Source: a gamma proteobacterium HTCC2207
Lineage (GTDB): Bacteria > Pseudomonadota > Gammaproteobacteria > Pseudomonadales > Porticoccaceae
NCBI GenBank assembly: GCA_000153445.1
Contig: CH672396.1
Location: 847,021-911,020, forward strand
Direction: 5' to 3'
Length of the DNA: 64,000 nt
Each line of letters starts with the position of its first letter. Within the stretch, counting starts at the first letter, position 1. A program made the position numbers and the translations under genes. The notes under the pieces were generated by a model. It worked only from the letters and a program-made list of their open reading frames with translations. It searched no databases and was not told the DNA's origin. Shown here piece after piece: positions 1 through 10,456 of the stretch.

Positions 1-1005
1 ATTTTTTCGGTGATCACTGCACTGACAATCTGTTGGATGCTCGGACCGCGAATGATCGCTCTGCTCAACAGTTTGCAGATGGGTCAGGCAATTCGCAGTG
101 ATGGCCCTCAGAGTCATCTGAGCAAAGCCGGCACGCCAACCATGGGCGGTGCGCTGATCCTGATGGCGATGTTTATCAGCACTCTGCTGTGGGCCAATCT
201 GGAAAATGTCTATGTCTGGGTTGTACTGGCGGTGACTTTTAGCTTTGGCTTGATTGGCTGGGTTGATGACTACCGCAAGGTGGTACACAAAAATCCCCGC
301 GGTTTACCGGCACGTTGGAAATATTTTTGGCAGTCCCTCTGTGGTCTGGCAGCAGCAGTGTTTTTATTCTCTTATGCCCAGTCTGCGGCTGAGTTGGATC
401 TGATTGTGCCGTTCTTTAAAAATGTCGCGATCAACCTCGGACCTTTTTATATTCTGTTTACTTACTTTGTGATCGTCGGCACTAGCAATGCAGTCAACCT
501 TACCGATGGCCTCGACGGACTGGCGATACTGCCGACTGTTTTAGTGGCTGGCGCCCTCGGCATCATGGCCTATTTGACCGGCAACTATCAGTTTGCCTCC
601 TACCTGCATATCCCTTATATCAGCGGCGCAGGTGAGTTACTTATTTTTACCGGCGCACTCTGTGGTGCCGGCCTAGGATTTCTCTGGTTTAACACCTACC
701 CCGCCATGGTCTTTATGGGTGATGTAGGTTCCCTAGCTCTGGGTGCGGCACTCGGCGTTATCGCGGTCATTATTCGTCAGGAAGTGGTATTGGCGATTAT
801 GGGTGGCGTTTTTGTTATCGAAACCCTCTCGGTGATCTTGCAGGTGGCCTCGTTCAAGCTCACCGGTAAACGCATTTTCCGTATGGCACCACTGCACCAT
901 CATTACGAACTAAAAGGTTGGCCAGAGCCCCGCGTGATCGTCCGTTTCTGGATTATCACCGTGGTGCTAGTACTGGTTGGCTTGGCCACATTAAAGCTTA
1001 GATAA
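1..1005 (+). CDS. mraY: MraY, phospho-MurNAc-pentapeptide transferase (5' end outside window)
   Basis: Integral membrane enzyme that moves phospho-MurNAc-pentapeptide from UDP to undecaprenyl phosphate, making lipid I. The frame is open from base 1 ([10 protein letters not shown]), so the true start lies upstream; about 28 residues are missing compared with the roughly 360-residue family. Visible family signatures are the DDYRK loop, [13 protein letters not shown], the [11 protein letters not shown] stretch and the C-terminal [17 protein letters not shown] block, which hold the catalytic aspartates and the His-rich loop. It is followed by murD after 21 bases in the dcw operon. Identity is certain; the first in-window GTG at 10 is not the start. 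Confidence 0.98.
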   Translation: MFSVITALTICWMLGPRMIALLNSLQMGQAIRSDGPQSHLSKAGTPTMGGALILMAMFISTLLWANLENVYVWVVLAVTFSFGLIGWVDDYRKVVHKNPRGLPARWKYFWQSLCGLAAAVFLFSYAQSAAELDLIVPFFKNVAINLGPFYILFTYFVIVGTSNAVNLTDGLDGLAILPTVLVAGALGIMAYLTGNYQFASYLHIPYISGAGELLIFTGALCGAGLGFLWFNTYPAMVFMGDVGSLALGAALGVIAVIIRQEVVLAIMGGVFVIETLSVILQVASFKLTGKRIFRMAPLHHHYELKGWPEPRVIVRFWIITVVLVLVGLATLKLR

Positions 1006-1026
1006 AGAGAGAGCAGAGTTACAAAG

Positions 1027-2379
1027 ATGACAGATATGATTGCCACAAATCGCAACACCGCTATCCTTGGCCTAGGCGCCACGGGACTGTCGGTTGCCCG
1101 ATTTTTGTCATCCATCGGAAAGCCCTTTGTCTTTGCCGACAGCCGCACTGCGCCGCCGCGCCTTGAAGAAGCTCGAGAATCCTACCCAGATGTTCCGGTT
1201 GTATTAGGGTCCTTTGAGGCTGACCTGCTGCTGGGTTTTGACACTGTTGTTGTTAGCCCCGGTATTTCTCTTGAAGAGCCAGCGCTGGTTGCCGCACAAC
1301 AGCAAAAGGTTAAATTACTCGGTGATGTGGAGCTGTTTTTAGAGCATGCCAAGGCGCCTGTTGTTCTTATTACTGGCTCCAATGGTAAGAGCACAGTGAC
1401 CAAATTGGTCGGCGAAATGGCTCAAGCCAGTGGCTTAAAAGTCGGTGTCGGCGGTAATCTCGGCACCCCTATGCTCGATCTGCTGGACGACGAGAATCAG
1501 CTCTACGTGATCGAGCTATCGAGCTTCCAATTGGAGCTCGTGACTGATACCCGCGGTGCTATTTCGGCAATCTTAAATATCAGTCCCGACCATATGGACC
1601 GCTACGCTGACCTGCAACAATACCATGCGGCCAAACACCGCATTTTCCGCGGCGCTAGCCAGGTGATTTTCAATCGTCAGGATGCTTTGACCAACCCGTT
1701 ATTATCAGTCGCAGTCAAACTCTGTAACTTTGGTTTAAATCGACCAGATCTGGCCAACTTTGGCCTGCTGGACGAAGAGGGCGAGACCTGGTTGGCCTAT
1801 GGCCTCAAGCCATTGATGCGCAGTGCTGAACTTGCCCTTAAAGGTCGTCACAATATTGCCAATGCTCTGGCTGCACTGGCGTTGGGTCAGGCCGCTGGTC
1901 TGGATATGGCTGCCATGCTGACGACTCTAACCCGTTTCACTGGTCTCTCACATCGCTGTGAATATGTTGCCACTGTTGACGGTGTGACTTATATAGATGA
2001 TTCCAAAGGCACCAATATTGGCGCCACTGTCGCTGCCCTCAATGGTTTTGGTGAGGATGATCGAGCTAACTTAATTTTGATTGCAGGCGGTCAGGGTAAG
2101 GGCCAGAACTTTACCGAACTTAAGGCGCCTCTAGGTAAGTTTGTTAAATTGCTTGCGCTGTTTGGTGAGGATGCTCAGTCGATTGCCGAGACCCTGTCTG
2201 GCACCACTCAAATAGAAACACTGGCTTCACTGCAGGCTGCGGTTGACTGTGCTCGCGCTGTTGCTCAGCCCGGCGACATTGTTTTGCTCTCTCCAGCCTG
2301 CGCTAGCTTTGATATGTTCTCCGGTTTTGAAGAGCGTGGCCGCTGCTTCCAACAAGCAGTAACGGCGGTGGCAGCATGA
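1027..2379 (+). CDS. murD: MurD, UDP-MurNAc-L-Ala:D-Glu ligase
   Basis: Cytoplasmic Mur ligase that adds D-glutamate to UDP-MurNAc-L-alanine, using ATP. 450 residues, normal for the family. The N-terminal Rossmann-like domain holds LGLGATGLSVA (residues about 14-24), the ATP loop GSNGKST is at 117-123, and the central domain has NISPDHMDRY and the C-terminal domain YIDDSKGTN, which carries a conserved ligase lysine. The ATG at 1027 gives a normal-length N-terminus; an alternative ATG lies four codons in. The stop overlaps the ftsW start as ATGA, so the two are translationally coupled. Confidence 0.97.
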   Translation: MTDMIATNRNTAILGLGATGLSVARFLSSIGKPFVFADSRTAPPRLEEARESYPDVPVVLGSFEADLLLGFDTVVVSPGISLEEPALVAAQQQKVKLLGDVELFLEHAKAPVVLITGSNGKSTVTKLVGEMAQASGLKVGVGGNLGTPMLDLLDDENQLYVIELSSFQLELVTDTRGAISAILNISPDHMDRYADLQQYHAAKHRIFRGASQVIFNRQDALTNPLLSVAVKLCNFGLNRPDLANFGLLDEEGETWLAYGLKPLMRSAELALKGRHNIANALAALALGQAAGLDMAAMLTTLTRFTGLSHRCEYVATVDGVTYIDDSKGTNIGATVAALNGFGEDDRANLILIAGGQGKGQNFTELKAPLGKFVKLLALFGEDAQSIAETLSGTTQIETLASLQAAVDCARAVAQPGDIVLLSPACASFDMFSGFEERGRCFQQAVTAVAA

Positions 2380-3554
2380 ATATGACATTGCCACTCAACT
2401 TCTCTGGTTCGGAGCGCAGCAGCTGGCGGATCGACAGCCTGCTATTGCTAGCAGTGCTGGCGTTGATGTCACTGGGCCTGACCATGGTTGCCTCGGCGTC
2501 ATTTAGTTATGCCGAGCACAACTTTAATAATGAATTGTATTTTGTGAAGCGCCACGCCATTTACATCTTTATCGCATTGGCAGCCATGGGCGTGACGTTC
2601 TTTACCCCACCCAGTGTCTGGTCACAGTACAGCCGACTGTGGATGCTACTGGCGACCTTACTACTAATTATCGTATTGATTCCGGGTATTGGCCGTGAAG
2701 TTAACGGCAGCCGACGCTGGTTGAGTATTGCCGGTCTAACATTGCAGGTTTCCGAGTTGGCGAAAGTTGCCACTGTGGTCTTTATGGCGAGCTACTTTGC
2801 CAATAACCGCGAGGGCTTTGGGGATAATTGGCGAGACTGGGCCAAGCCTCTCTGCGTGTTGATGCTGCCGCTAATTTTGTTACTGATGGAGCCTGATTTT
2901 GGCTCGCTGGTAGTGCTCTCCTGTACCTTTATGGCCATGCTATTTTTGACCGGTATCAAATTATGGCACTACTTTGGCTTGGTCTTCGCCGGCTCCTCGG
3001 TGTTGGCAATCTTCGCTGAAGCTGCACCTTATCGCATGGCCCGACTAAGCAGTTTCCTCGATCCCTGGTCAGATCAGTTTAACTCTGGCTATCAGCTCAC
3101 TCAGTCATTGATCGCCTTTGGTCGCGGTGAATGGTTTGGTGTTGGCCTGGGTCAGTCAGTACAGAAAATGCTCTATTTACCCGAAGCCCACACCGACTTT
3201 GTATTCGCTATTTTTGCTGAAGAATTTGGCTTTATTGGCGTCCTCTGCCTGCTGGGTCTCTATGTGTTGTTAGTCTGGCGCATCTTTAGTCTGAGTAAAA
3301 AAGCAGTAGCCCAAGAATACTGGTATGGCGTCTTTGTACTAATAGGCTTTGGCTGCCTTATCAGTGGCCAGACGCTTATTAATCTGGGTGTTAATGCCGG
3401 CTTCTTGCCCACCAAAGGCCTGACATTGCCCTTTGTCAGTTACGGCGGCAGTAGTCTGATGGTGACCTGCGCCATGGTCGGCATGATGCTGCGCATAGGT
3501 CATGAATTGCATCCGGATACACAGGTTGTCAGGAGGGCGCGTCGTGGTCGCTAA
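2376..3554 (+). CDS. ftsW: FtsW, SEDS-family septal peptidoglycan polymerase
   Basis: SEDS glycosyltransferase of the divisome that polymerises lipid II at the septum together with its partner PBP3 (FtsI, outside the window). 392 residues with about ten hydrophobic segments. Family signatures seen are GREVNGSRRWL in the periplasmic loop region, LMEPDFGSLVV, and LPEAHTDFVFAIFAEEFGF from about residue 268, ending with the VSYGGSSL motif. The start overlaps the murD stop by four bases. The gene ends 11 bases inside murG when murG is started at its best ribosome site. Confidence 0.97.
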   Translation: MNMTLPLNFSGSERSSWRIDSLLLLAVLALMSLGLTMVASASFSYAEHNFNNELYFVKRHAIYIFIALAAMGVTFFTPPSVWSQYSRLWMLLATLLLIIVLIPGIGREVNGSRRWLSIAGLTLQVSELAKVATVVFMASYFANNREGFGDNWRDWAKPLCVLMLPLILLLMEPDFGSLVVLSCTFMAMLFLTGIKLWHYFGLVFAGSSVLAIFAEAAPYRMARLSSFLDPWSDQFNSGYQLTQSLIAFGRGEWFGVGLGQSVQKMLYLPEAHTDFVFAIFAEEFGFIGVLCLLGLYVLLVWRIFSLSKKAVAQEYWYGVFVLIGFGCLISGQTLINLGVNAGFLPTKGLTLPFVSYGGSSLMVTCAMVGMMLRIGHELHPDTQVVRRARRGR

Positions 3555-4641
3555 CACAGATAATCTAGCGACAAGCTGTCGCGTCATGATTATGGCCGGA
3601 GGCACAGGCGGGCATGTATTCCCAGCGTTGGCGGTTGCCGACCAGTTGCGTGCCGCCAATGCCTCAGTCGCCTGGCTCGGCACCCAGCGCGGTATTGAAT
3701 CTGATCTGGTTCCCGCCGCAGGCATTGTTTTGAACTGCATCGATATTGAAGGGATTCGCGGTCGCGGACTTAGCGCCCTGTTAAAAGCCCCTTTATTGCT
3801 GTGGCGCTCAATTCGCCAGGCACTGACTGTGCTCAGTGATTTTCAGCCACAAGTGGTTCTGGGTATGGGTGGCTTCGCCTCTGGTCCCGGTGCTGTGGCA
3901 GCGCGTTTAAAAGGTATTCCCATCGTTATACATGAACAAAATTCCGTGGCTGGCACGACCAATAAGTTGGTCTCACGAATTGCCCAGCGCGTGATGCAGG
4001 GTTTCCCCGGTGCTCTGGCCAATGGCGAGTGGTGTGGCAATCCAGTGCGTTCAGAGATTGCCGGTCTGACTGCGCCTGAGCAACGTTTGGCCGATCGCGA
4101 AGGTCTGCCACGCTTATTGGTATTGGGCGGCAGTCGCGGTGCACTGGCGATCAATCAGATGCTGCCGGCTGCGCTGGCCCTGATCGAACCGAGTCAGCGT
4201 CCTCAGGTTCGACACCAAACTGGAAAACTTCACTGTGCCGAGACTCAGGCGCTTTATGCCGCCGCTGGTGTTAGCGCTAAAGTGGTTCCCTTTATTGATC
4301 AGATGGATGAAGCCTATGGTTGGGCTGACTTTGCCATTTGCCGTGCCGGTGCTCTGACAGTCGCCGAGCTCACTAGCGCTGGCCTAGGTGCACTGCTAAT
4401 TCCTTTTCCTTTCGCCATTGACGATCATCAAACCGTTAATGGCCAGCTGTTGGTTGAGCAGGGTGCCGCCCTGATGATTGCCCAGAGCGATCTCACCCCA
4501 GCATTACTCGCTAAGCAAATTACGGCTCTTTGTGGAGATAGCGAAGGCCGCCTAAAGATGGCTATAAGCGCACGTCAGCTGGCCAAAACCGGCGCTGCAG
4601 AACGCGTTGCCGATATCTGCCTGGAGGTGGCCAATGCCTGA
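3544..4641 (+). CDS. murG: MurG, lipid II synthase (GlcNAc transferase)
   Basis: Peripheral membrane glycosyltransferase (GT28) that adds GlcNAc to lipid I to make lipid II. I start it at GTG 3544 because an AGGAGG box lies at 3531-3536, seven bases upstream; this gives 365 residues and places the GGTGGH nucleotide-binding loop at 19-24, as in the family. An upstream ATG at 3502 is in frame but would add 14 residues that resemble nothing in MurG. Other signatures are [21 protein letters not shown] and [11 protein letters not shown] with the donor-binding loop. Overlaps ftsW by 11 bases and murC by 8. Confidence 0.96.
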   Translation: MVANTDNLATSCRVMIMAGGTGGHVFPALAVADQLRAANASVAWLGTQRGIESDLVPAAGIVLNCIDIEGIRGRGLSALLKAPLLLWRSIRQALTVLSDFQPQVVLGMGGFASGPGAVAARLKGIPIVIHEQNSVAGTTNKLVSRIAQRVMQGFPGALANGEWCGNPVRSEIAGLTAPEQRLADREGLPRLLVLGGSRGALAINQMLPAALALIEPSQRPQVRHQTGKLHCAETQALYAAAGVSAKVVPFIDQMDEAYGWADFAICRAGALTVAELTSAGLGALLIPFPFAIDDHQTVNGQLLVEQGAALMIAQSDLTPALLAKQITALCGDSEGRLKMAISARQLAKTGAAERVADICLEVANA

Positions 4642-6091
4642 TCAAATCAACTTCCAGCCACCAGAGATGCGTCGCATCAAGCGTATCCACTTTGTCGGTA
4701 TTGGCGGCAGTGGCATGTGTGGCATCGCCGAAGTATTGCTCAATCAGGGTTACGAAATTTCCGGTTCCGATATTAGTCAGGGCCCCAGTATTCGTCGTCT
4801 GCAAGCTGCAGGCGCCACAGTATTTATCGGTCACAGCGAGGCCAATATAATCGGCGCCAATGTGGTGGTGAAATCCTCTGCAGTGACCGTTGAAAATACC
4901 GAGATTGCCGCGGCACGTGCCCAGGGTATTCCGGTTGTGCGCCGCGCTGAAATGCTCGCTGAGTTGATGCGCTATCGCCATGGTATCGCCATTGCCGGCA
5001 CTCATGGCAAGACCACGACTACCAGCTTGATCACTGCGATTTTAGCTGAAGATGGTCGCGACCCGACCTTTGTGGTTGGCGGTCGAGTCAACAGCGCCGG
5101 TACCAATGCCAAGCTCGGTGGCAGTCGCTATCTAGTCGCCGAAGCGGATGAGAGCGATGCCTCATTTTTGCACCTGCAGCCCATGGTTGCGGTAGTCACT
5201 AATATTGAAGCCGATCATATGGAAACCTATGATTTTGACTTCAGCCGCCTGACCAAGACCTATATAGAATTTTTACATAACCTGCCTTTTTATGGTTTGG
5301 CGGTAATGTGCATCGATGATCCGGTGATTCGTGATCTGTTAGTGGATGTGGCGCGACCCATGCTGACTTATGGCTTTAGCGACGATGCAGCCTATCGTGT
5401 GCGTGATCTAACCGTTGATCAGGGTCGTTCGACCTTTGTGATTGAACGTCCGGATGGCCTAGCAGAGCTGCAAGTCAGCCTTAATATGCCCGGTCGTCAC
5501 AATGCGCTCAATGCGGCGGCGGCAATTGCCGTGGCCAGCGATGAAGGTATCTCGGATCGCGCCATTATTCAGGGCCTCAGCAGCTTCTCAGGAGTAGGTC
5601 GGCGCTTTGAAATATACGGTGACTACCAGCTTGAAAGCGGCGGTAGCGCCATGCTGGTGGATGACTACGGGCATCACCCCACAGAGATTAAAGCCACTGT
5701 AGATGCAGTGCGCGGAGGCTGGCCGGACAAGCGACTGGTAATGATTTTCCAGCCTCATCGCTATACCCGTACCCGCGACCTATACGAAGACTTTGTCAAA
5801 GTCCTGGCTGAAGTGGATGTATTGATTCTGTTGGCCGTTTATCCCGCCGGTGAAGAGATGATCGCCGGTGCTAGCAGTAAAAATTTATCCGGCAGTATCC
5901 GCCAGCGTGGCACTGTGGATCCGATTTATGCCGAGACTATAGAAGAGATCCCTGCGCTGTTGAACGGGTTAGTGCAAGACAACGATCTCGTCATTACTCA
6001 GGGTGCTGGCAGCGTTAATAAGCTCGTGGCAATGTTGGCTGATGGCGGTCTCGGTCTGGGCCTAGTGGGCGAAGCGGAGGTGACCCAATGA
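4634..6091 (+). CDS. murC: MurC, UDP-MurNAc:L-Ala ligase
   Basis: Cytoplasmic Mur ligase that attaches the first amino acid, L-alanine, to UDP-MurNAc. Start ATG 4634 is chosen because GGAGGTGG sits at 4623-4630 just before it; an upstream in-frame ATG at 4607 lacks such a site. This gives 485 residues, typical length. The N-terminal [17 protein letters not shown] is the nucleotide-binding glycine loop, GTHGKTTT at about 122-129 is the ATP P-loop, and the [10 protein letters not shown] motif marks the C-terminal domain. Its start lies inside the last 8 bases of murG, and its stop overlaps ddl as ATGA. Confidence 0.97.
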   Translation: MPDQINFQPPEMRRIKRIHFVGIGGSGMCGIAEVLLNQGYEISGSDISQGPSIRRLQAAGATVFIGHSEANIIGANVVVKSSAVTVENTEIAAARAQGIPVVRRAEMLAELMRYRHGIAIAGTHGKTTTTSLITAILAEDGRDPTFVVGGRVNSAGTNAKLGGSRYLVAEADESDASFLHLQPMVAVVTNIEADHMETYDFDFSRLTKTYIEFLHNLPFYGLAVMCIDDPVIRDLLVDVARPMLTYGFSDDAAYRVRDLTVDQGRSTFVIERPDGLAELQVSLNMPGRHNALNAAAAIAVASDEGISDRAIIQGLSSFSGVGRRFEIYGDYQLESGGSAMLVDDYGHHPTEIKATVDAVRGGWPDKRLVMIFQPHRYTRTRDLYEDFVKVLAEVDVLILLAVYPAGEEMIAGASSKNLSGSIRQRGTVDPIYAETIEEIPALLNGLVQDNDLVITQGAGSVNKLVAMLADGGLGLGLVGEAEVTQ

Positions 6092-6996
6092 GCCAGCAAT
6101 ACGGTCGCGTCGGTCTGCTCTATGGTGGCACCTCCTCGGAGCGAGAAGTCTCGCTGATGAGTGGCCAAGCCATTCATCGGGCGCTGCTGAATATGGGTGT
6201 GGATGTTGTGGCCATAGATGCCGACGACAATTTACTGCAATCGCTGCCCGGTCATCAATTGGACCTAGTGTTTATTGCTCTCCATGGCCCCGGCGGTGAA
6301 GACGGCACGCTTCAGGGTGCCTTGGAGTATCTCAAACTTCCCTACACCGGCAGTGGCGTGTTGGCCTCGGCTCTGGCGATGGACAAGTTGCGCTGCAAGC
6401 AGATGTGGCAGGGCATAGGTTTGCCGACCACTGATTTTGCATTGCTAGAGGCCGATTCAGATTGGTCTGCAGAGCTCCAGCGTTTGGGTGGCCAGGTGAT
6501 GGTTAAGCCCGCCGCCGAGGGTTCTAGTATTGGTATGAGCTGCGCTGCAACCCCAGAACAGTTGCAGGCCGCTTGGGCTGATGCGTCTCAGTACAACACT
6601 GCAGTGATTGCCGAGCCACTGTTGCCGGGGCCGGAATATACCGTAGCGATTTTGGATGGCCAGGTACTGCCCTCTATCCGGATTGAGTCAAACGCCGAGT
6701 TTTATGACTACCAGGCGAAATATTTCTCTGATCAAACCCAGTATCTCTGCCCTAGTGAGCTATCTGAGAGCCGTGAGCAAGAACTTCAAACTCTCTGCTT
6801 GCAGGCCTTTGATTCAGTTGGCTGTCGCGGTTGGGGACGGGTCGATGTGATGGTTGATCATCAGGGTCAATTCCAGTTGCTCGAAGTGAATACAGTGCCG
6901 GGCATGACCAGTCACAGCTTGGTGCCCATGGCTGCCAAGGCCGCTGGTTTGAGTTTTGATCAGCTGGTTGAAAAAATTCTTGCGGGAGCCCTGTAA
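6088..6996 (+). CDS. ddlB: D-alanine--D-alanine ligase (DdlB type)
   Basis: ATP-grasp ligase that makes the D-Ala-D-Ala dipeptide for the peptidoglycan stem. 302 residues, matching the DdlB subtype found inside dcw clusters. Visible: [14 protein letters not shown] near the N-terminus (substrate glutamate), [13 protein letters not shown], the ATP-grasp lysine in [13 protein letters not shown], and the C-terminal [14 protein letters not shown] with the Mg-binding Glu and Asn. Overlaps murC by four bases and shares one base of its stop with the ftsQ start. Confidence 0.97.
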   Translation: MSQQYGRVGLLYGGTSSEREVSLMSGQAIHRALLNMGVDVVAIDADDNLLQSLPGHQLDLVFIALHGPGGEDGTLQGALEYLKLPYTGSGVLASALAMDKLRCKQMWQGIGLPTTDFALLEADSDWSAELQRLGGQVMVKPAAEGSSIGMSCAATPEQLQAAWADASQYNTAVIAEPLLPGPEYTVAILDGQVLPSIRIESNAEFYDYQAKYFSDQTQYLCPSELSESREQELQTLCLQAFDSVGCRGWGRVDVMVDHQGQFQLLEVNTVPGMTSHSLVPMAAKAAGLSFDQLVEKILAGAL

Positions 6997-7865
6997 TGGT
7001 CAATGCCAAACGCCAGGATGATCAGGATTCAGGTTCGCTACTGGAAACCGCTGGTAACCACTTGGCGCGGATTATGTTGGTTAGCGTGCTGGCCTTAGTG
7101 GGTTATGGCGGCAGCTTGCTTTACAAACAAATTGATAAGCCATTGACCAATGTGATGATCGGCGGTGACTTCACTTATTTGCAGCCCGCTGAGCTGAGCC
7201 AATTGCTCGCTGGAGAAGTGAATGGCGGATTTTTAAGCGTAGATTTGGCTGGCCTCAGGCAGGTATTGAGAGAACACCCCTGGGTAAGGGATGTATCCAT
7301 AGGTCGCGAGTGGCCTTCGATGTTAAAAGTCGAAGTCACTGAAGAAGTGCCCATAGCGCGCTGGGGCAAAAAGGGCTTTCTCAATCGTCTGGGTGAAGAA
7401 CTGGTTATTGAAAACAACAGTCATCTGAGTGCACTGCCGGTACTGAGGGCTGATACCGGCAGCTCACGTGAAATGATGGAGAACTATCAGTTAATGGCTG
7501 AATTACTAGTACCCACTGGACTTAAGATTGCTGAGCTACAGCGCGATAGCCTGGGTGTTTGGTACTTGGATACAGCGCCTGGAGTACGCATGGTGATTGG
7601 CCGTGATCAAATTAGTGAGAAGATCCGCCGCTTTAATTTGGTTTGGGCTGCTGGACTTAATAAATATGTAAAAAATATCGCAGCTGTAGATCTGCGCTAT
7701 CCCAATGGAATGGCTGTTGCCTGGCGCGAAACTGCGCTGGCGTTACAGCAAAATAGCAATAGACAAGACAGTGAGAGAGTAACTCAAAACGACACTCAAA
7801 ACGACACTCAAAATGACACTCAAAATGACACTCAAAATGACAATACAGCCCCTGTTCAGGCATAA
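6996..7865 (+). CDS. ftsQ: FtsQ, divisome membrane protein with repetitive C-terminal tail
   Basis: Bitopic inner-membrane division protein that joins FtsB/FtsL in the divisome. 289 residues: short cytoplasmic N-terminus, one membrane helix at about 26-45 (MLVSVLALVGYGGSLLY), then a POTRA domain (about 50-120, including LTNVMIGGDF and REHPWVRDVSIGREWPSMLKVEV) and the beta domain. The last 25 residues are odd: five perfect TQND units encoded by a 12-base tandem repeat (7782-7841). The tail would lie in the periplasm. The core is ordinary FtsQ; the tail is not part of the family domain. Confidence 0.95.
   Translation: MVNAKRQDDQDSGSLLETAGNHLARIMLVSVLALVGYGGSLLYKQIDKPLTNVMIGGDFTYLQPAELSQLLAGEVNGGFLSVDLAGLRQVLREHPWVRDVSIGREWPSMLKVEVTEEVPIARWGKKGFLNRLGEELVIENNSHLSALPVLRADTGSSREMMENYQLMAELLVPTGLKIAELQRDSLGVWYLDTAPGVRMVIGRDQISEKIRRFNLVWAAGLNKYVKNIAAVDLRYPNGMAVAWRETALALQQNSNRQDSERVTQNDTQNDTQNDTQNDTQNDNTAPVQA
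7782..7841 (+). repeat. 5 x 12-bp in-frame tandem repeat in ftsQ
   Basis: Five consecutive copies of ACTCAAAAYGAC (Y is C in the first two copies and T in the last three), each encoding T-Q-N-D, at the 3' end of ftsQ. Being 12 bases long, gain or loss of a copy keeps the frame. Confidence 0.97.
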
Positions 7866-7888
7866 CAGCGAGTTGGTGAGGTAAGAGT

Positions 7889-9124
7889 ATGGCCAGTGCA
7901 AATGAAGAAAATATGATCGTCGGGTTGGATATAGGTACCTCCAAGATCGTCGCTATAGTCGGTTCGATCGGCGAGCGCGGTGAGCTTGAAATTATAGGTA
8001 CCGGAAGCTATCCCTCGTCCGGTCTAAAAAAGGGCGTGGTGGTGAATATTGAAGCCACGGTGAACTCGATTCAGCGCGCCATCGAAGAAGCTGAGTTGAT
8101 GGCCGGTTGCTCAATTCACTCGGTATATGCCGGTATTGCTGGCAGCCATATTCGCAGCCTTAACTCCCATGGAATTGTCGCGATTCGCGATCGTGAAGTG
8201 CAGGAGCTGGATGTGGATCGGGTTTTGGATGCCGCTAGAGCAGTGGCGATTCCAGCAGATCAGGAAATCCTTCATGTGCTGTCTCAGGAATTTATTATCG
8301 ACAACCAAGAGGGCGTTCACGAGCCCATAGGTATGTCTGGTGTCCGTCTTGAAGCCAAAGTGCATCTAGTGACCTGCGCTGCGAATGCTGCCCAGAACAT
8401 TAAAAAATGTATCCGTCGCTGTGGTCTTGAAGTGGAAGATGTAGTTCTCGAGCAACTAGCGTCCAGCGATGCAGTGCTCACAGAGGATGAAAAGCAGTTA
8501 GGTGTGGCACTGGTGGATATTGGCGGCGGAACATCGGATATCGCCATCTACACCGAGGGCGCTATTCGCTATACCGGCGTTATTCCAATTGCCGGTGATC
8601 AGGTAACCAATGATATCGCCATGGCGCTGCGCACACCGACGCCACATGCAGAAGAACTGAAAATTAAATACGCCTGTGCACTGGCGAAATTGGCGCGTCC
8701 AGAAGAGACCGTTAAAGTGCCTAGCGTCGGCGATCGAGAGGCTCGGGATCTGTCTCGTCAATCGCTTGCCGAAGTGGTCGAACCACGCTATGACGAACTG
8801 TTTACGCTGATTCAAGCGGAAATCCGTCGCAGCGGTTTTGAAGAATTGATTGCCGCAGGTGTAGTACTAACCGGCGGCACATCGAAGATGGAAGGTGTGG
8901 TTGAGCTGGCGGAGGAAATCTTCCATATGCCAGTGCGAATCGGCACGCCGGTCAACATCAAAGGTCTCTCGGATGTGGTCAATAATCCGATCTATTCCAC
9001 TGGTGTTGGTCTGTTACATTTTGGAGCCCAAGCTCAGCGTAAGCAGAGTGCGGGAGACACAGTAAAGGGTCCATCGCAGAGCTGGTTTAGCAAGCTCAAA
9101 AATTGGACTCAGGGTGGTTTGTAA
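7889..9124 (+). CDS. ftsA: FtsA, actin-like Z-ring membrane tether
   Basis: Actin-family ATPase that links FtsZ filaments to the membrane and recruits later divisome proteins. 411 residues, normal length. The phosphate-1 motif VGLDIGTSKIVAIVG follows the start, VALVDIGGGTSDIAIY is the phosphate-2 region, and VVLTGGTSKMEGV the adenosine motif. The C-terminus ends in an amphipathic-looking segment, SWFSKLKNWTQGGL, the expected membrane-targeting helix. A GAGGTAAGAG ribosome site precedes ATG 7889. Confidence 0.97.
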   Translation: MASANEENMIVGLDIGTSKIVAIVGSIGERGELEIIGTGSYPSSGLKKGVVVNIEATVNSIQRAIEEAELMAGCSIHSVYAGIAGSHIRSLNSHGIVAIRDREVQELDVDRVLDAARAVAIPADQEILHVLSQEFIIDNQEGVHEPIGMSGVRLEAKVHLVTCAANAAQNIKKCIRRCGLEVEDVVLEQLASSDAVLTEDEKQLGVALVDIGGGTSDIAIYTEGAIRYTGVIPIAGDQVTNDIAMALRTPTPHAEELKIKYACALAKLARPEETVKVPSVGDREARDLSRQSLAEVVEPRYDELFTLIQAEIRRSGFEELIAAGVVLTGGTSKMEGVVELAEEIFHMPVRIGTPVNIKGLSDVVNNPIYSTGVGLLHFGAQAQRKQSAGDTVKGPSQSWFSKLKNWTQGGL

Positions 9125-9180
9125 AGGTCATCAATATTGATGGCTATTATTTTTTAATTGAGAGGCGCAAGGGGAAACAT

Positions 9181-10347
9181 ATGTTTGAATTAGTAGAGAG
9201 CATTCCAAAGAATGCAGATATCAAGGTAATCGGAGTCGGTGGCGGCGGTGGCAACGCAGTCCGTCATATGATGGAAGGCAATATCGATGGCGTGCAGTTT
9301 ATCTGTGCTAACACCGATGCCCAATCACTCAACGATCTGAGCAATGCCACTGTATTGCAGCTTGGCGGAACACTGACCAAAGGTCTGGGCGCTGGTGCCA
9401 ATCCTGAAGTCGGTCGTCAGGCCGCTCTAGAAGACAAAGAGCGTATTGCCCAGGCGATTGAAGGCGCCGATATGGTGTTTATTACCGCTGGTATGGGTGG
9501 TGGCACAGGTACTGGTGCCGCGCCGGTGATTGCGGAAGTCGCCAAGCAGATGGGTATTCTTACCGTCGGCGTAGTGACCCGTCCCTTTGCCTTTGAAGGC
9601 CGCAAGCGCATGGATATTGCCAATCAGGGCATAGCTCAGCTTAAAGAGCGTGTAGATTCACTGATTATCGTGCCCAACGAGAAGCTGCTTCAGGTTCTCG
9701 GCAAAGATATGACTGTACTGAATGCCTTTAAACAGGCCAACAATGTCCTCTTTGGCGCGGTTCAGGGCATCGCAGATCTGATCTTGCTCGAAGGCCTGAT
9801 CAACGTCGATTTCGCCGATGTGCGCACCGTAATGTCTGAAATGGGCATGGCGATGATGGGTACTGGCGAAGCCAGTGGTGAAGATCGCGCGATTATCGCC
9901 GCAGAGAGCGCGATCAAGTGCCCACTGTTGGAAGATGTGAATCTTCAGGGCGCCAAAGGTATTCTGGTCAATATCACCAGTGGTTATGACCTTACCCTGG
10001 GTGAATTTGAAGATGTGGGTAATATTATCCGCGACTTCTCTGACGAAGATGCCACCGTTATTGTCGGTAGTGTATTTGATCCAGAGCTCACTGATAGCCT
10101 TCGTGTAACAGTGGTTGCCACCGGCCTTAAAGAGCCAGGTGAGAAGCGCCCGCCAATGAGCGTAGTAGTGGATAACCCACCGCGCACCTCACGTGGCGAA
10201 GTGGATTACGACAGTCTGGTTAAGCCAACTGTTACTCGTCGTGGTCAGGGCGCTGGACAATCCACTGCTCGCAAGATGGATCTGCAAGCTGATCCAGAGC
10301 TCGATTATCTCGACGTTCCAGCCTTTTTGCGCAAGCAAGCGGACTGA
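9181..10347 (+). CDS. ftsZ: FtsZ, tubulin-like division GTPase
   Basis: Forms the Z-ring that organises septation. Start ATG 9181 gives 388 residues and the canonical N-terminus MFELVES; an in-frame ATG at 9103 lies inside ftsA and was rejected. A GGGGAAA-type ribosome site precedes 9181. The tubulin signature GGGTGTGA is at 106-113. After the GTPase and C-terminal domains there is a short linker, and the conserved tail peptide [12 protein letters not shown], which binds FtsA and ZipA, ends the protein. It closes the dcw cluster; 109 bases separate it from lpxC. Confidence 0.98.
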   Translation: MFELVESIPKNADIKVIGVGGGGGNAVRHMMEGNIDGVQFICANTDAQSLNDLSNATVLQLGGTLTKGLGAGANPEVGRQAALEDKERIAQAIEGADMVFITAGMGGGTGTGAAPVIAEVAKQMGILTVGVVTRPFAFEGRKRMDIANQGIAQLKERVDSLIIVPNEKLLQVLGKDMTVLNAFKQANNVLFGAVQGIADLILLEGLINVDFADVRTVMSEMGMAMMGTGEASGEDRAIIAAESAIKCPLLEDVNLQGAKGILVNITSGYDLTLGEFEDVGNIIRDFSDEDATVIVGSVFDPELTDSLRVTVVATGLKEPGEKRPPMSVVVDNPPRTSRGEVDYDSLVKPTVTRRGQGAGQSTARKMDLQADPELDYLDVPAFLRKQAD

Positions 10348-10367
10348 TAAAAGCGCTAGAAACCGTG

Positions 10368-10413
10368 CCCTCTGTCACCTTCGCCTCAGATTTAAAATCT
10401 TGGTGATAGGGGG
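10368..10413 (+). promoter_or_regulatory. Long stem-loop between ftsZ and lpxC
   Basis: CCCTCTGTCACC (10368-10379) can pair with GGTGATAGGGGG (10402-10413) as a 12-pair stem with two wobbles. The loop holds a second small palindrome, AGATTT-A-AAATCT (10388-10400). No T-run follows, so it does not look like a simple intrinsic terminator. It would lie in an ftsZ-lpxC transcript or the lpxC leader, ending 43 bases before the start codon. A role in processing or translation is inference. Confidence 0.5.
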
Positions 10414-10456
10414 TATCTCTGGTAATATCCCGACCTTTCCGTAAGAGAGTTTGGGC

